A stretch of DNA of 64,000 bases from Rhodococcus sovatensis (GTDB taxonomy: Bacteria > Actinomycetota > Actinomycetes > Mycobacteriales > Mycobacteriaceae), in assembly GCF_037327425.1 (NCBI RefSeq), contig NZ_CP147846.1:620001-684000 (forward strand), in the 5' to 3' direction. A program made the translations under genes and the position numbers. The notes beneath the pieces are model-generated. The model made no database searches and was not told the origin of the DNA. It worked only from the letters and a program-made list of their open reading frames with translations. This document shows positions 34,029 to 42,606 of this stretch, one piece after another (position 1 is the stretch's first letter; each line of letters begins with the position of its first letter).

Positions 34029-34853
34029 CTAGGTGTTCTGGCGCCAGCGGGAGAATCGGCGTTCGACGGCAACGATGACACCGTTGAATGCGAGACCCAC
34101 GAGGGAGATCGCGATGATGCCCGCGTACATGTTCGGTATCTGGAAGTTCAGCTGAGATGCGGTGATCAAGTAGCCCAGTCCTGCTTTGGCGCCGACCATT
34201 TCCGCGGCGATCAACACGAGAATCGACGACGCCGCAGCCATGCGGATGCCCGTGAATATCGTCGGGACCGCGGCGGGCAGGATCACTTTCTGGAACAATC
34301 TCAGCGGTGGTAGTCCCAGTGATCGGGCGGACTTGACCAGCAACGAGTCGACGGTGCGAACGCCGGAGATCGTGTTGAGGAGGATCGGAAAAGAGCTGGC
34401 ATACAACACGAGTGCGATCTTCGATGTCTCCCCGATGCCCAGGATGAGGATGAAGACCGGGAGTAGTGCGAGTGCTGCTGTGTTGCGGAACAATTCGAGG
34501 ATGGGTCCGAGGAACTCGGCGACCGGCTTGTACCAGGCGATCGCGACACCCAGTGGGACCGCGATCGCGATGGCGATCGAAAAGCCAGTCAGTGCACGAG
34601 TCAGGCTGGCAGACAGGTGCTCCCACAGCTGCCCGTTCAGGATCAGCTCGACGAAGGCCTCGCTGACCACCGAGAACGGGGGAAGGAAGACGGCGTCGAC
34701 CAGGCCGAAGCGAGGAGCGAGCTCCCAGATTCCGAGGAATACCGCGATCGCGATCAGCGGTTTGACGACGGTCCAGCTCGAGGACAGGCCGCGACGGCCG
34801 CGAGATGGCGTGGCGAGCGCTGTGCCCGTGGGTCGTGCGAGTAGGTCAACCAT
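34029..34853 (-). CDS. Aliphatic sulfonate-type ABC permease (SsuC-like)
   Basis: This 274-residue permease has about six helices and the binding-protein-dependent transport signature. LPPFSVVSEAFVELI, FRNTAALALLPVFILILGIGE and ASSFPILLNTISGVRTVDSLLVKSARSLG are typical of SsuC/TauC, and ILPAAVPTIFTGIRMAA includes the EAA-like loop. The ATG at 34853 follows AGGAG and overlaps the ATPase gene by eight bases. It works with the ATPase and binding protein encoded just upstream. Confidence 0.93.
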   Translation of the reverse strand: MVDLLARPTGTALATPSRGRRGLSSSWTVVKPLIAIAVFLGIWELAPRFGLVDAVFLPPFSVVSEAFVELILNGQLWEHLSASLTRALTGFSIAIAIAVPLGVAIAWYKPVAEFLGPILELFRNTAALALLPVFILILGIGETSKIALVLYASSFPILLNTISGVRTVDSLLVKSARSLGLPPLRLFQKVILPAAVPTIFTGIRMAAASSILVLIAAEMVGAKAGLGYLITASQLNFQIPNMYAGIIAISLVGLAFNGVIVAVERRFSRWRQNT

Positions 34854-35667
34854 GAGATGCTCCTGCCGATTCGAGTTCGGTCGATCGCGCGCGTTCCACT
34901 TCGCCATGCAGCAGCGTCCACACGTGGTGACGCAGCGATCGGAACTGGGCGCTGGACCGAACGTCGGCGACGCTGCGGTCGATGGCGACGTCGACGACGG
35001 TCTTGATCCGTCCAGGACGCGAGGTCAGTACTGCAACGCGTTGCCCCAGGTAGATTGCTTCGTCGATGCCGTGCGTGATGAAGACGATGGTCTTACCCGT
35101 TGCCTTCCAGATTCGGAGCAGCTCGTCCTGCAGAGATTCTCTGGTCTGGGCGTCGAGAGCGGCGAACGGTTCGTCCATCAGCAGGACCTCGGGGTCGAAT
35201 GCGAGGCTGCGCGCAATTGCGACGCGTTGCTTCATGCCGCCCGACAGTTCGTGTGGGTAGTGCTCGGCGAAGCTGTCGAGCCCGACAAGTTCGAGATACC
35301 GCTGTGCGACCTCGCGGCGCTCCTTCTTCGGTAGACCTTTTGCTTCCAGCTCGAACTCGATGTTGTGCCTGGCCGTACGCCACGGAAGCAAGGCGTACTG
35401 CTGGAAGACGATCCCGCGGTCGAGGCCAGGACCTGTGATCGGAGTGCCGTCGAGCAGGATGCGGCCCGAGGTCGGTTCGGTGAGGCCGCCGAGTAGATCG
35501 AGCAGGGTGGACTTGCCGCAACCGCTCGGCCCGACGAGTACGAGGAACTCCCCGCTGGCGACCTCGAGGCTGATGTCGTCCACTGCGGTGAACGGGTCGC
35601 TGTCACTGCGGGTCGCGAACTGCTTGGTGACGCCGTCCAATACCAGTTTTGCTGTGTTGGTGCTCAT
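34846..35667 (-). CDS. Aliphatic sulfonate-type ABC ATPase (SsuB-like)
   Basis: This 273-residue ATPase has Walker A GPSGCGKSTLL near residue 47, signature ELSGGMKQRVAIARSLA and Walker B LLMDEPFAALDAQTRE, as in SsuB/TauB. The Q-loop segment reads IVFQQYALLPWRTARHN. Its ATG overlaps the stop of the binding-protein gene (ATGA). It energises import of the sulfonate or sulfate ester used by the two oxygenases downstream. Confidence 0.94.
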   Translation of the reverse strand: MSTNTAKLVLDGVTKQFATRSDSDPFTAVDDISLEVASGEFLVLVGPSGCGKSTLLDLLGGLTEPTSGRILLDGTPITGPGLDRGIVFQQYALLPWRTARHNIEFELEAKGLPKKERREVAQRYLELVGLDSFAEHYPHELSGGMKQRVAIARSLAFDPEVLLMDEPFAALDAQTRESLQDELLRIWKATGKTIVFITHGIDEAIYLGQRVAVLTSRPGRIKTVVDVAIDRSVADVRSSAQFRSLRHHVWTLLHGEVERARSTELESAGASHG

Positions 35668-36707
35668 TTCGACTCCAGCTGCGCTTGGCCGTTCGCGTAC
35701 GGATTGAATTCGTTGGTGTAGATGTCCGACGGTGTGATCGACTCGTCGAGTCCCTCGTTGCGTTGAAGCCAGTCGATCCAGATTCCGAATTCCTCGTCCG
35801 CGATGACGCCACCGGGCGCGACGGACGAGCTTTTCCAGTAGTCGACGAGATCAGGGTTCTCGTTGCGACCGCGACCGGCGATGATGTCCTTGTACTTGGC
35901 GATCACGTCTGCACGGGGGACGGTCTGCGTCCAGTGGATCGCGCGGGCGACACCCTGTACGAAGTCCTGCACAGCGTCGCGGTTCTGCTCGATGAAGTCC
36001 TTTCTGAGGACGTAGGTGCCGTAGGAGAACGTCCCGTAGAGCGACTCGTCGGTGAAGAGTTCACGAAGGCCGCCGCGTTCGGTGGCAGTCTGGCGGAACA
36101 CCGATCCGAGTGTGCCGACATCGATCTGGCCTTGTCGCAGAGCCTGTTCGGTGTTCACCGGTGGCACGACGGTCAGCTCGACCTGCGCAATTTCGTCCTT
36201 CGTCAGACCCTGCTGGGCGAGCCACTCCCGAACGATGAACTCTGCGTGGGCGCCGAGGGTGTTCATCGCAACTTTCTTGCCGATGAGGTCCCTCGCGGTT
36301 CGGATGGGGCTGTCCTCGAGTACGTAGAAGCCGTTGAAGGTCTCCTTGTCGGCGCCGTAGTACGAGATGACCGACTGGATAGGCGATTGTGCGGCAGCCA
36401 GTTTGACGATGGCACCGTTGAATGCGCCGCCGAATTCGGTGTCGCCAGTGGCAGCGGATTGGATGTCCTGCGGGCCGCTGGTGGTGTCACCCACCCAGTT
36501 CAGCGACACCTTGTCGAAGTAGCCGAGATTGTCGGCCAGTTCGGGGAATGTCACTTGACTCGCTGAACCTTGGTAGCGAAATACGGTCTTTCCGTCGGCG
36601 GTCTTCTCGGCGTCGGACGAACCCGAGCATCCCGTGATCACCGCCGAGCCTGCCACCAGGGCAGCAATCAGCGCGACGACCTTGCGGTGAAGTGGTTTCG
36701 GATACAT
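35664..36707 (-). CDS. Sulfonate/nitrate-type substrate-binding lipoprotein
   Basis: This 347-residue lipoprotein has a signal peptide and lipobox (SAVITGC at residue 27). The mature part follows the SsuA/TauA/NMT1 pattern: LADNLGYFDKVSLNWV, DIQSAATGDTEFGGAFNGAIVKLAAA, DLIGKKVAMNTLGAHAEFIVREWLAQQGL and LRQGQIDVGTLGSVFRQ. It is the first gene of the sulfur-acquisition operon. An IS630 element ends 157 bp upstream of its start codon and may affect its promoter. Confidence 0.92.
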   Translation of the reverse strand: MYPKPLHRKVVALIAALVAGSAVITGCSGSSDAEKTADGKTVFRYQGSASQVTFPELADNLGYFDKVSLNWVGDTTSGPQDIQSAATGDTEFGGAFNGAIVKLAAAQSPIQSVISYYGADKETFNGFYVLEDSPIRTARDLIGKKVAMNTLGAHAEFIVREWLAQQGLTKDEIAQVELTVVPPVNTEQALRQGQIDVGTLGSVFRQTATERGGLRELFTDESLYGTFSYGTYVLRKDFIEQNRDAVQDFVQGVARAIHWTQTVPRADVIAKYKDIIAGRGRNENPDLVDYWKSSSVAPGGVIADEEFGIWIDWLQRNEGLDESITPSDIYTNEFNPYANGQAQLESK

Positions 36708-36863
36708 CGGGTGTGTTCCTCCGGTGCGTGCATCGGGACGGGCATTGCCGCTGTAGCGGCGTTCCGATGAACGTACGGCCGAACGAACCGGGTGAACACG
36801 GTTGGAATCACGGTGATTTCATGGAGGTACGACGGCGCGGTCGTAGGCGCGCGCGGAATTGCC

Positions 36864-36881
36864 AGACGCTCACGGAATTGC
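36864..36881 (+). repeat. IS630 left outer terminal inverted repeat
   Basis: AGACGCTCACGGAATTGC is the perfect complement of the right end. A second block, CTAGTGTCGCGTGTTTGAA at 36888-36906, pairs with 17 of 19 bases at the right end. Confidence 0.92.
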
Positions 36882-36940
36882 TAGCAACTAGTGTCGCGTG
36901 TTTGAATTGGTTTGACAGTGTCGGGATGCGAAAATGAGGG

Positions 36941-38005
36941 ATGCGAATCGCACCTCTCGGGTTGATCGACGGCGACAGGGACAAGCTCGAAGCGATCTTG
37001 CGGGCACCGACCGCGCCTGCAGGGTTGGCGTTGCGGGCGAGGATCGTGTTGCTCGCCGCCGATGGGGTGTCGAATTCGGAGATCGCACGCAGGTGCGGCG
37101 TTTCGCGTCCGACGGTGATCACCTGGCGTGGACGGTACGGCGAACGAGGCATCGACGGCCTGTCGGACCTGCATCGATCGGGCCGGCCGCGGACGCTCGA
37201 TCACTCGGCGATCGTGACAGCGACGTTGATGCCGCCACCGAAGAAACTCGGTGTCACACATTGGAGTTCGAGGTTGCTAGCCGACCATCTCGGGATAAGT
37301 TTCTACGCTGTAGCCAACGCTTGGCGTGAGTACGGTGTGCAGCCGTGGCGGGCGGAGACGTTCAAATATTCCACCGACCCGGAGCTCGTCGCCAAGGTCC
37401 ACGATGTCGTCGGTCTGTACCTCGATCCACCCGAGAACGCGATCGTATTGTCACTGGACGAAAAGTCCCAGATCCAGGCCCTCGACCGCACCCAACCGAT
37501 GCTCCCGATGCAGCCCGGTTCGGTCGAGAGGCACACCCACGACTACAAACGACATGGCACCACAACACTGTTCGCAGCACTCGATATCGCCACCGGCAAG
37601 GTCACCGCCTCCTGCAAACCGCGCCACCGCAGTACCGAATACCTGGCGTTCCTCAAACAGGTCGCACGGGCCTACCCCAGCCAGGAGCTGCACCTGATCG
37701 CCGACAATTACGCCACCCACAAGACCCCCGAAGTCAAAGCCTGGCTAGCCGAGAACCCCCGCATCGCAGTCCATTTCACTCCGACATCAGCGTCGTGGCT
37801 CAATCTCGTCGAAGTGTGGTTCGGGGTCATCCAACGTCAAGCACTCGGCCGCGGCGTCTTCACCTCCGTCACCGATCTGACATCGAAAATCCGTGCGTTC
37901 ATCAACGGCTGGAACACCCGCGCCACACCATTCGTCTGGACCAAAACCCCGGAGGAAATCCTCAAGAAAGCGACCCGTAAAACGACTTCAAACACGAGCC
38001 ACTAG
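36941..38005 (+). CDS. IS630-family transposase
   Basis: This 354-residue transposase has an N-terminal HTH (LAADGVSNSEIARRCGVSRPTV, residues about 38-60) and a DDE catalytic domain. Asp173 lies in VLSLDEKSQ, Asp255 in HLIADNYATHK and Glu291 in SWLNLVEVWFG. The frame is intact, so the element may be active. The stop codon lies within the inner right terminal repeat. Confidence 0.96.
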   Translation: MRIAPLGLIDGDRDKLEAILRAPTAPAGLALRARIVLLAADGVSNSEIARRCGVSRPTVITWRGRYGERGIDGLSDLHRSGRPRTLDHSAIVTATLMPPPKKLGVTHWSSRLLADHLGISFYAVANAWREYGVQPWRAETFKYSTDPELVAKVHDVVGLYLDPPENAIVLSLDEKSQIQALDRTQPMLPMQPGSVERHTHDYKRHGTTTLFAALDIATGKVTASCKPRHRSTEYLAFLKQVARAYPSQELHLIADNYATHKTPEVKAWLAENPRIAVHFTPTSASWLNLVEVWFGVIQRQALGRGVFTSVTDLTSKIRAFINGWNTRATPFVWTKTPEEILKKATRKTTSNTSH

Positions 38006-38016
38006 GTGCGCGGCTG

Positions 38017-38034
38017 GCAATTCCGTGAGCGTCT
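38017..38034 (-). repeat. IS630 right outer terminal inverted repeat
   Basis: This block is the perfect complement of the left repeat. The inner block TTCAAACACGAGCCACTAG lies at 37987-38005; the gap between outer and inner blocks is 11 bases here but 6 at the left end. Confidence 0.92.
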
Positions 38035-38040
38035 ACAGAG

Positions 38041-38349
38041 TTATGCCTCTGGCGTCTCGACTACGGGCGTCGCGAAATGTTCTACGACCGGGAACGGGGC
38101 GTAGAAGTGATGCAGCAGCTTCTTCCACTGCTGGTACTCGTTCGACCGGCGGAAGCCCTCGGTGTGGTCCTCGAGCCTCTCCCACTCGACGAGCAGTAGG
38201 TAGACATCGGGACTCTCGATCCCTCGGGACAATCGCAGGCTCACGAAACCGGGCATCTCCGAGATGATCGACGAGGCCTGAGCGAATGCAGCTTCGAACT
38301 CCTTGGTGCGCGTGGGTAGGACGTTCAGAAGCGCGTGTTCCAGGATCAT
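38041..38349 (-). CDS. Antibiotic-biosynthesis-monooxygenase (ABM) domain protein
   Basis: This 102-residue ferredoxin-like dimeric alpha/beta-barrel protein starts MILEHALLNV and continues with the TRTKEFEAAFAQASSIISEMPGFVSLRLSRG pattern. It has the usual Trp-Glu strand VYLLLVEWERLEDH and the FRRSNEYQQWKKLLHHFY helix. Such proteins are heme-degrading or quinone-forming enzymes or stress proteins; this one cannot be placed further. A GTG six codons upstream is an alternative start. Its stop lies beside the IS630 right end, and it is 39 bp after the next minus-strand gene. Confidence 0.85.
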   Translation of the reverse strand: MILEHALLNVLPTRTKEFEAAFAQASSIISEMPGFVSLRLSRGIESPDVYLLLVEWERLEDHTEGFRRSNEYQQWKKLLHHFYAPFPVVEHFATPVVETPEA

Positions 38350-38388
38350 CGGCACAGTATGTGGCACAACCCCCTGGCGAGCGGTGAT

Positions 38389-39267
38389 TCAGTCGGTTCG
38401 CTTCTTGGTCCCCGGCAGAATTCCGGCGTCGATGACGGCTTTCACGTAGGGCCGCACGCTGGAGATCAGTTCCTCGGCGTCGTCGATGCCCCGCCAGATG
38501 GACGACGCGAGAACATCGGTGCGCTGCTCGATGTGCGCGTCGAGTTCGACGCCCTGCTCGGTGAGGGTTTCGCCTGCCTCGGTGGTGGTCAGCAGTCCAC
38601 GCGACGCCAGACGCCGCGCGGCTGCATCCCATTCATCGTCCGACCACTGCCGCGTCAGCTGAGTGATGCGTTTGCCGAGTACGCGCCGAGCTTTCGGATC
38701 CGGATGAACGGCTTCGTGGAACACGACGGCCTCCGTCGGATCCAACTGTGCGTCGACGAGGGCTGCTAGGTGGCCGTCGCCGCGCCACTCCCTGATGACA
38801 GCGATGGAGTGCCACAGAGCAAGGTGCGGAGCGTCGGGACGTTCGGACGAATGCCACGCTGCGGACAACGTGCGGCCGGCGAAGACGGCGGTGTCACCGA
38901 GGCCTCGTAAACGGTTGCCGATTTTGACGAGCTGGGGATCGGTCGTCAACGGTCCCAGCGCATCGGCCAGGACGGAGTCGAGCAACTCCCATCGTCGTGC
39001 GGTGATCGTGTCGAGCCCTGCGGCGACTGCCGACGGCCAGACCCTCTCGATCAACTCGGGGTTGAAGTTGTAGAACGCAGCTGCCACGACGCTCGCCGAC
39101 GTCTCACCGAGAGGGGCGGCCCGGGATCCGAAGTACCAGGCGTGACCGTCGAGGCCGGTGTCTTTGCCTGCCGACTTCAGCTGCGGATTGAAGTACGCCG
39201 TGATGTGAAACGGCTCGAACGTCGTGTAGGCAGCGCGGGCAATGGCGGGCAACGTCTCCAGGCTCAT
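38389..39267 (-). CDS. SCO6745-family protein
   Basis: This 292-residue cytoplasmic protein fits the actinobacterial SCO6745 family. FEPFHITAYFNPQLKSA, GHAWYFGSRAAPLGE, VWPSAVAAGLDTITARR, and a C-terminal MarR-like winged-helix half (RQWSDDEWDAAARRLASRGLL and ETLTEQGVELDAHIEQRTD) are seen. The wing suggests DNA binding but the function is unknown. The ATG at 39267 is preferred over the longer open frame because the family starts there. Confidence 0.8.
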   Translation of the reverse strand: MSLETLPAIARAAYTTFEPFHITAYFNPQLKSAGKDTGLDGHAWYFGSRAAPLGETSASVVAAAFYNFNPELIERVWPSAVAAGLDTITARRWELLDSVLADALGPLTTDPQLVKIGNRLRGLGDTAVFAGRTLSAAWHSSERPDAPHLALWHSIAVIREWRGDGHLAALVDAQLDPTEAVVFHEAVHPDPKARRVLGKRITQLTRQWSDDEWDAAARRLASRGLLTTTEAGETLTEQGVELDAHIEQRTDVLASSIWRGIDDAEELISSVRPYVKAVIDAGILPGTKKRTD

Positions 39268-39381
39268 GGCTGTCGAACCTACCCGTCCGATCGCCGCCCA
39301 CGGTGGAGGTCGATGGAACCGTTCGACCGCCGGTCGCGTCCAACAGATCAAGTGCCGCCTGTGGCCGACGACGGAGGATGG

Positions 39382-40245
39382 ATGAAGAACGACGATTCCA
39401 CGAACGAGCTGCTCTATCGACCCGAATGGCATCCACACTGGCCAAGGCCCTTGAACCTGTTTTGGTTGGTCGCGGCTGCCACGTCGGGAGTTGCGCTCGT
39501 GTTGGCTGTTGTGACAATTCCCGAAGTGATCGTCGACCATTCCTGGGGCGAGTTGGCGCAGCGAATCGCACTCGTTCTGTTCCTGACCGGGGGTGTGTCG
39601 GTGGGACTGACCCTGGCCGGACTGTCACGCTCTCGTGTACCGAAATCGGTGGTGCCGATCGACGACGCCCAGCTTGGTCCAGGCGTGCTGGTGCGCCGAA
39701 GATCGCGAGGGTTCCTGGTCGCGGGCCTGCTGGCACTAGCGTTGTTTTTCTTCGCTTCCGGTGATGGGTTCGGGCTTTTCTCAGGGCTCCTTGCGTGTGC
39801 GAGCGCAGTCACGGTTCTGCTGCTGCCGCGCACTCAGGTTTCGCTACACGTGGATGGGATTCTGCGGAGTTCGCTGCGGTTCGGCCTCCGCGGACCGGAG
39901 CGCACGGGGGACTTTCTGCGTTGGGAGGACATAGATGGTGTGAAGGCCGAAACCTCCTACGTGCGGGTGAACATGTACGTCGTCCGGAACCCGATCATTC
40001 GAATACGGTCCGCCCACCTCGTTCCGAAGCGCACTCTGCAGCGCGACGACACCCACAATTCCATTGTTGTCCGTGCACACGAACTGGCGGTCGATCCAAA
40101 TTCGTTGATGACGCTGGTGATGTGGTGCAGGGAAAATCGCTGGGCACGTGCAGCATTGGCGGACACAGACGCTCGTCTCCTGCTCGAAAGCCCACCCGTG
40201 CGCGAGAGGCTGCGTTTGTCGCGTGACGCTCCGCTGAGGCTGTGA
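39382..40245 (+). CDS. Hypothetical membrane protein
   Basis: This 287-residue protein has an N-terminal pair of helices (LFWLVAAATSGVALVLAVV and the next near residues 55-75) and a second pair (FLVAGLLALALFFFA and LFSGLLACASAVTVLLL). A soluble C-terminal half contains RWEDIDGVKAE, reminiscent of a PH-like domain. I do not recognise a family. The ATG follows GGAGG by four bases. It is divergent from the SCO6745-type gene and convergent with the UvrA-like gene, with nine bases between stops. Confidence 0.72.
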   Translation: MKNDDSTNELLYRPEWHPHWPRPLNLFWLVAAATSGVALVLAVVTIPEVIVDHSWGELAQRIALVLFLTGGVSVGLTLAGLSRSRVPKSVVPIDDAQLGPGVLVRRRSRGFLVAGLLALALFFFASGDGFGLFSGLLACASAVTVLLLPRTQVSLHVDGILRSSLRFGLRGPERTGDFLRWEDIDGVKAETSYVRVNMYVVRNPIIRIRSAHLVPKRTLQRDDTHNSIVVRAHELAVDPNSLMTLVMWCRENRWARAALADTDARLLLESPPVRERLRLSRDAPLRL

Positions 40246-40254
40246 CGGCCGGTG

Positions 40255-42522
40255 TCAGCCTCCCAGGCTCTTGGCCAGGTAAGTTCCCGTGTGCGTATCG
40301 GCATGTATCAAGTTCTCGACCGTTCCCGTGAACACAACTTCGCCGCCGCCCAGGCCGCCGTCGGGGCCGAGGTCGATGACCCAGTCTGCCGCCGCGACGA
40401 CATCGAGGTTGTGCTCGATCACGATCACGCTGCGGCCTTCGGCGACCATGCCGGACAAGAGGGCAATGAGGTTCGAGACATCCGACGGGTGCAAACCGGT
40501 GGTCGGCTCGTCGAGAACCAGAATGGACGACGAACCGATGAGTTCGGTGGCGAGTTTCAGTCGCTGCCGTTCACCACCGGACAATGACGAAAGGTTCTGT
40601 CCCAGAGAAAGATAACCGAGTCCGACGTCCGAGCAGCGATGCAGGATGTCACGGATCTTCTTGACTTCGAAGAAGCCCTGCGCGTCCTCGACAGACATCT
40701 CGAACACGTCCGCAATGCTGATGTCGTCGACGGTATGCCTCATGGCGCCCGGCCGAAAACGTCTGCCCTGGCACGTTTCACACGTGCTCGATACTGGCTC
40801 GGTGAATCCCAGATCGGTGAAGATGATGCCGCTGCCCTGGCAATCCGGGCATGCGCCGTCGGAGTTGGGCGAGAACAACGACGCGGGTTGACCGGTTCTC
40901 TTGGCGAAGTACGCGCGGATCGGATCCAGCAAACCGGAGTAGGTCGCAGGGGAGGAGCGGCGAGACCCGCGGATGGGGGCCTGATCGATGATCACCGCAT
41001 CCGGGGCCACGGAACGTAGATGGCCGTGGATCAGGCTGGACTTGCCCGAGCCCGCGACTCCGGTGACTGCCGTCAGAACACCGAGCGGTATGTCCGCGCT
41101 GACGTTGTGCAGATTGTGAGTGTCGGCGCCGGTGATGTGCAGAAAATCCGTGGGTGTACGCGGCGTTCGCAGTGCAGCACCGTCGCGTCGAAGGGCCTTG
41201 CCGGTTCTGGTGTCCGCATTTCGTAGCTGCTCGTATGTGCCCTCGAACACGACGGTGCCCCCGGCTTTTCCTGCGCCCGGACCTATTTCGACGACGCGGT
41301 CGGCGATCGCCATCACCTCTGGATCATGCTCGACGACGAGTACCGTGTTTCCTTTGTCTCGCAACGCAAGCAACATATCGTTCAGTCGATGCACATCGCG
41401 AGGGTGCAGTCCGGTCGTGGGTTCGTCGAACACGTAGAGCATGTCGTTGAGCGTCGCGCCGAGATGGCGAACCATCTTGATGCGCTGCGATTCACCACCG
41501 GACAGCGAGGAGGTTGCGCGGTCCAGGCTGAGGTAGCCGAGACCGAGGTCGACGAGTCTGCGGAGCTGCAGCACAATTTCGGCGCTGAACGTGTCCAGGT
41601 CCTTCAGTGTCCATCCTTCGATACGGTCGGCGAGATCGGAGACCTGCATGGCGAAGGCGTCGGGCAGCGAAAGCCCCTCGAGAGTGGCGTTCCGAATCGT
41701 CTCGTTGTAGCGAGTGCCGCCGCACGACTGGCAGGTTCCGCGGGTGACGATCCGGTCGAAGGCGACTTTGGCTTTGCCTTTCAGTGCGTCTGCGTCCTTG
41801 GAGAGGTAGCTGCGCCGGAAGCGCGAGATGATGCCCTCGTAGCTCTTCATGATCGCCTCGGCGTTGACCACCTCGATCTCGCCGGGTTTCGCGTCGAAGA
41901 AGATGTGTCGCTCGCGGGCCGAGTACTGCTCGATGGGGACGTCCAGGTCGAACAGTCCGGAGTCGGCGAACACGCGGTAGGGCCACTTGCCGGGTTCGAA
42001 GTCCGGATGCTTGAAGGGGCCCTCGCGCAGCGATTTCGACTCGTCGACCAGCTCGTCGATGTCGACGATCTTCGCCTCACCGAGTCCGTCGCACTCAGGG
42101 CACATACCTGCCGGGTCGTTGAACGAGAAGGCGTTGGCATAGCCGATCGACGGCTTGACCCCACGAGACCACAGCATCCGTAGCCAGTCGCCGATGTCGG
42201 TGATGGTGCCGACGGTCGAACGCGGCCCACCGAACAGACGCTTCTGGTCGACGATGATCACCGCAGACAGATTGGCGATGAGGTCCGCGTCAGGGCGACC
42301 GTAGGACGGGAGGAACGTCTGCGCGAACGCCGTGAACGTCGAGTTGATCTGGCGTTGAGCTTCGGCCGCGATCGTGTCGAATACCAGGGAAGACTTGCCG
42401 GATCCGGAGACACCGGCGAAGACGATGAGTGTCCGTTTCGGAAGGTTCAGGTCGATGTCGTGCAGATTGTTCTCTCGTGCGCCTCGGACGACGATCGTAT
42501 TCAGAGCTTCCGGCGAGGTCAT
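40255..42522 (-). CDS. Short UvrA-like ABC ATPase (UvrA2/DrrC type)
   Basis: This 755-residue protein is a UvrA paralogue about 200 residues shorter than housekeeping UvrA. Two ABC modules are complete: Walker A GVSGSGKSSL near residue 37 and GVAGSGKSSL in the second half, with signatures SSLSGGESQRIK and SSLSGGERQRLK. Zinc-type cysteine pairs occur in CPECDGLG, CQSCGGTR, CPDCQGSG and CETCQGRR. The first ATPase lacks the long insert that in UvrA contains the UvrB-binding region. Such short forms are known from antibiotic producers (DrrC) and may protect DNA from intercalators; the role here is inferred. Confidence 0.9.
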   Translation of the reverse strand: MTSPEALNTIVVRGARENNLHDIDLNLPKRTLIVFAGVSGSGKSSLVFDTIAAEAQRQINSTFTAFAQTFLPSYGRPDADLIANLSAVIIVDQKRLFGGPRSTVGTITDIGDWLRMLWSRGVKPSIGYANAFSFNDPAGMCPECDGLGEAKIVDIDELVDESKSLREGPFKHPDFEPGKWPYRVFADSGLFDLDVPIEQYSARERHIFFDAKPGEIEVVNAEAIMKSYEGIISRFRRSYLSKDADALKGKAKVAFDRIVTRGTCQSCGGTRYNETIRNATLEGLSLPDAFAMQVSDLADRIEGWTLKDLDTFSAEIVLQLRRLVDLGLGYLSLDRATSSLSGGESQRIKMVRHLGATLNDMLYVFDEPTTGLHPRDVHRLNDMLLALRDKGNTVLVVEHDPEVMAIADRVVEIGPGAGKAGGTVVFEGTYEQLRNADTRTGKALRRDGAALRTPRTPTDFLHITGADTHNLHNVSADIPLGVLTAVTGVAGSGKSSLIHGHLRSVAPDAVIIDQAPIRGSRRSSPATYSGLLDPIRAYFAKRTGQPASLFSPNSDGACPDCQGSGIIFTDLGFTEPVSSTCETCQGRRFRPGAMRHTVDDISIADVFEMSVEDAQGFFEVKKIRDILHRCSDVGLGYLSLGQNLSSLSGGERQRLKLATELIGSSSILVLDEPTTGLHPSDVSNLIALLSGMVAEGRSVIVIEHNLDVVAAADWVIDLGPDGGLGGGEVVFTGTVENLIHADTHTGTYLAKSLGG

Positions 42523-42606
42523 CCCGACAGGCTACCGTACGGTGTACGAGGGTGCCCGCCAATACCGTCCTGGTTGGTTCCGCCGCCGTCGGGTATCCGC
42601 AACGGC

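Larger units (their letters stand above)
36864..38034 (+). mobile_element. IS630-family insertion sequence
   Basis: This 1.17-kb element is bounded by 18-base perfect inverted repeats (AGACGCTCACGGAATTGC) and contains one intact DDE transposase gene. The right end shows the TA dinucleotide expected for IS630 targets (38034-38035); the left side reads CA instead, so a clean TA duplication is not present. It lies between the sulfonate operon and a small monooxygenase gene, whose stop codon is only seven bases from the element. Confidence 0.9.
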
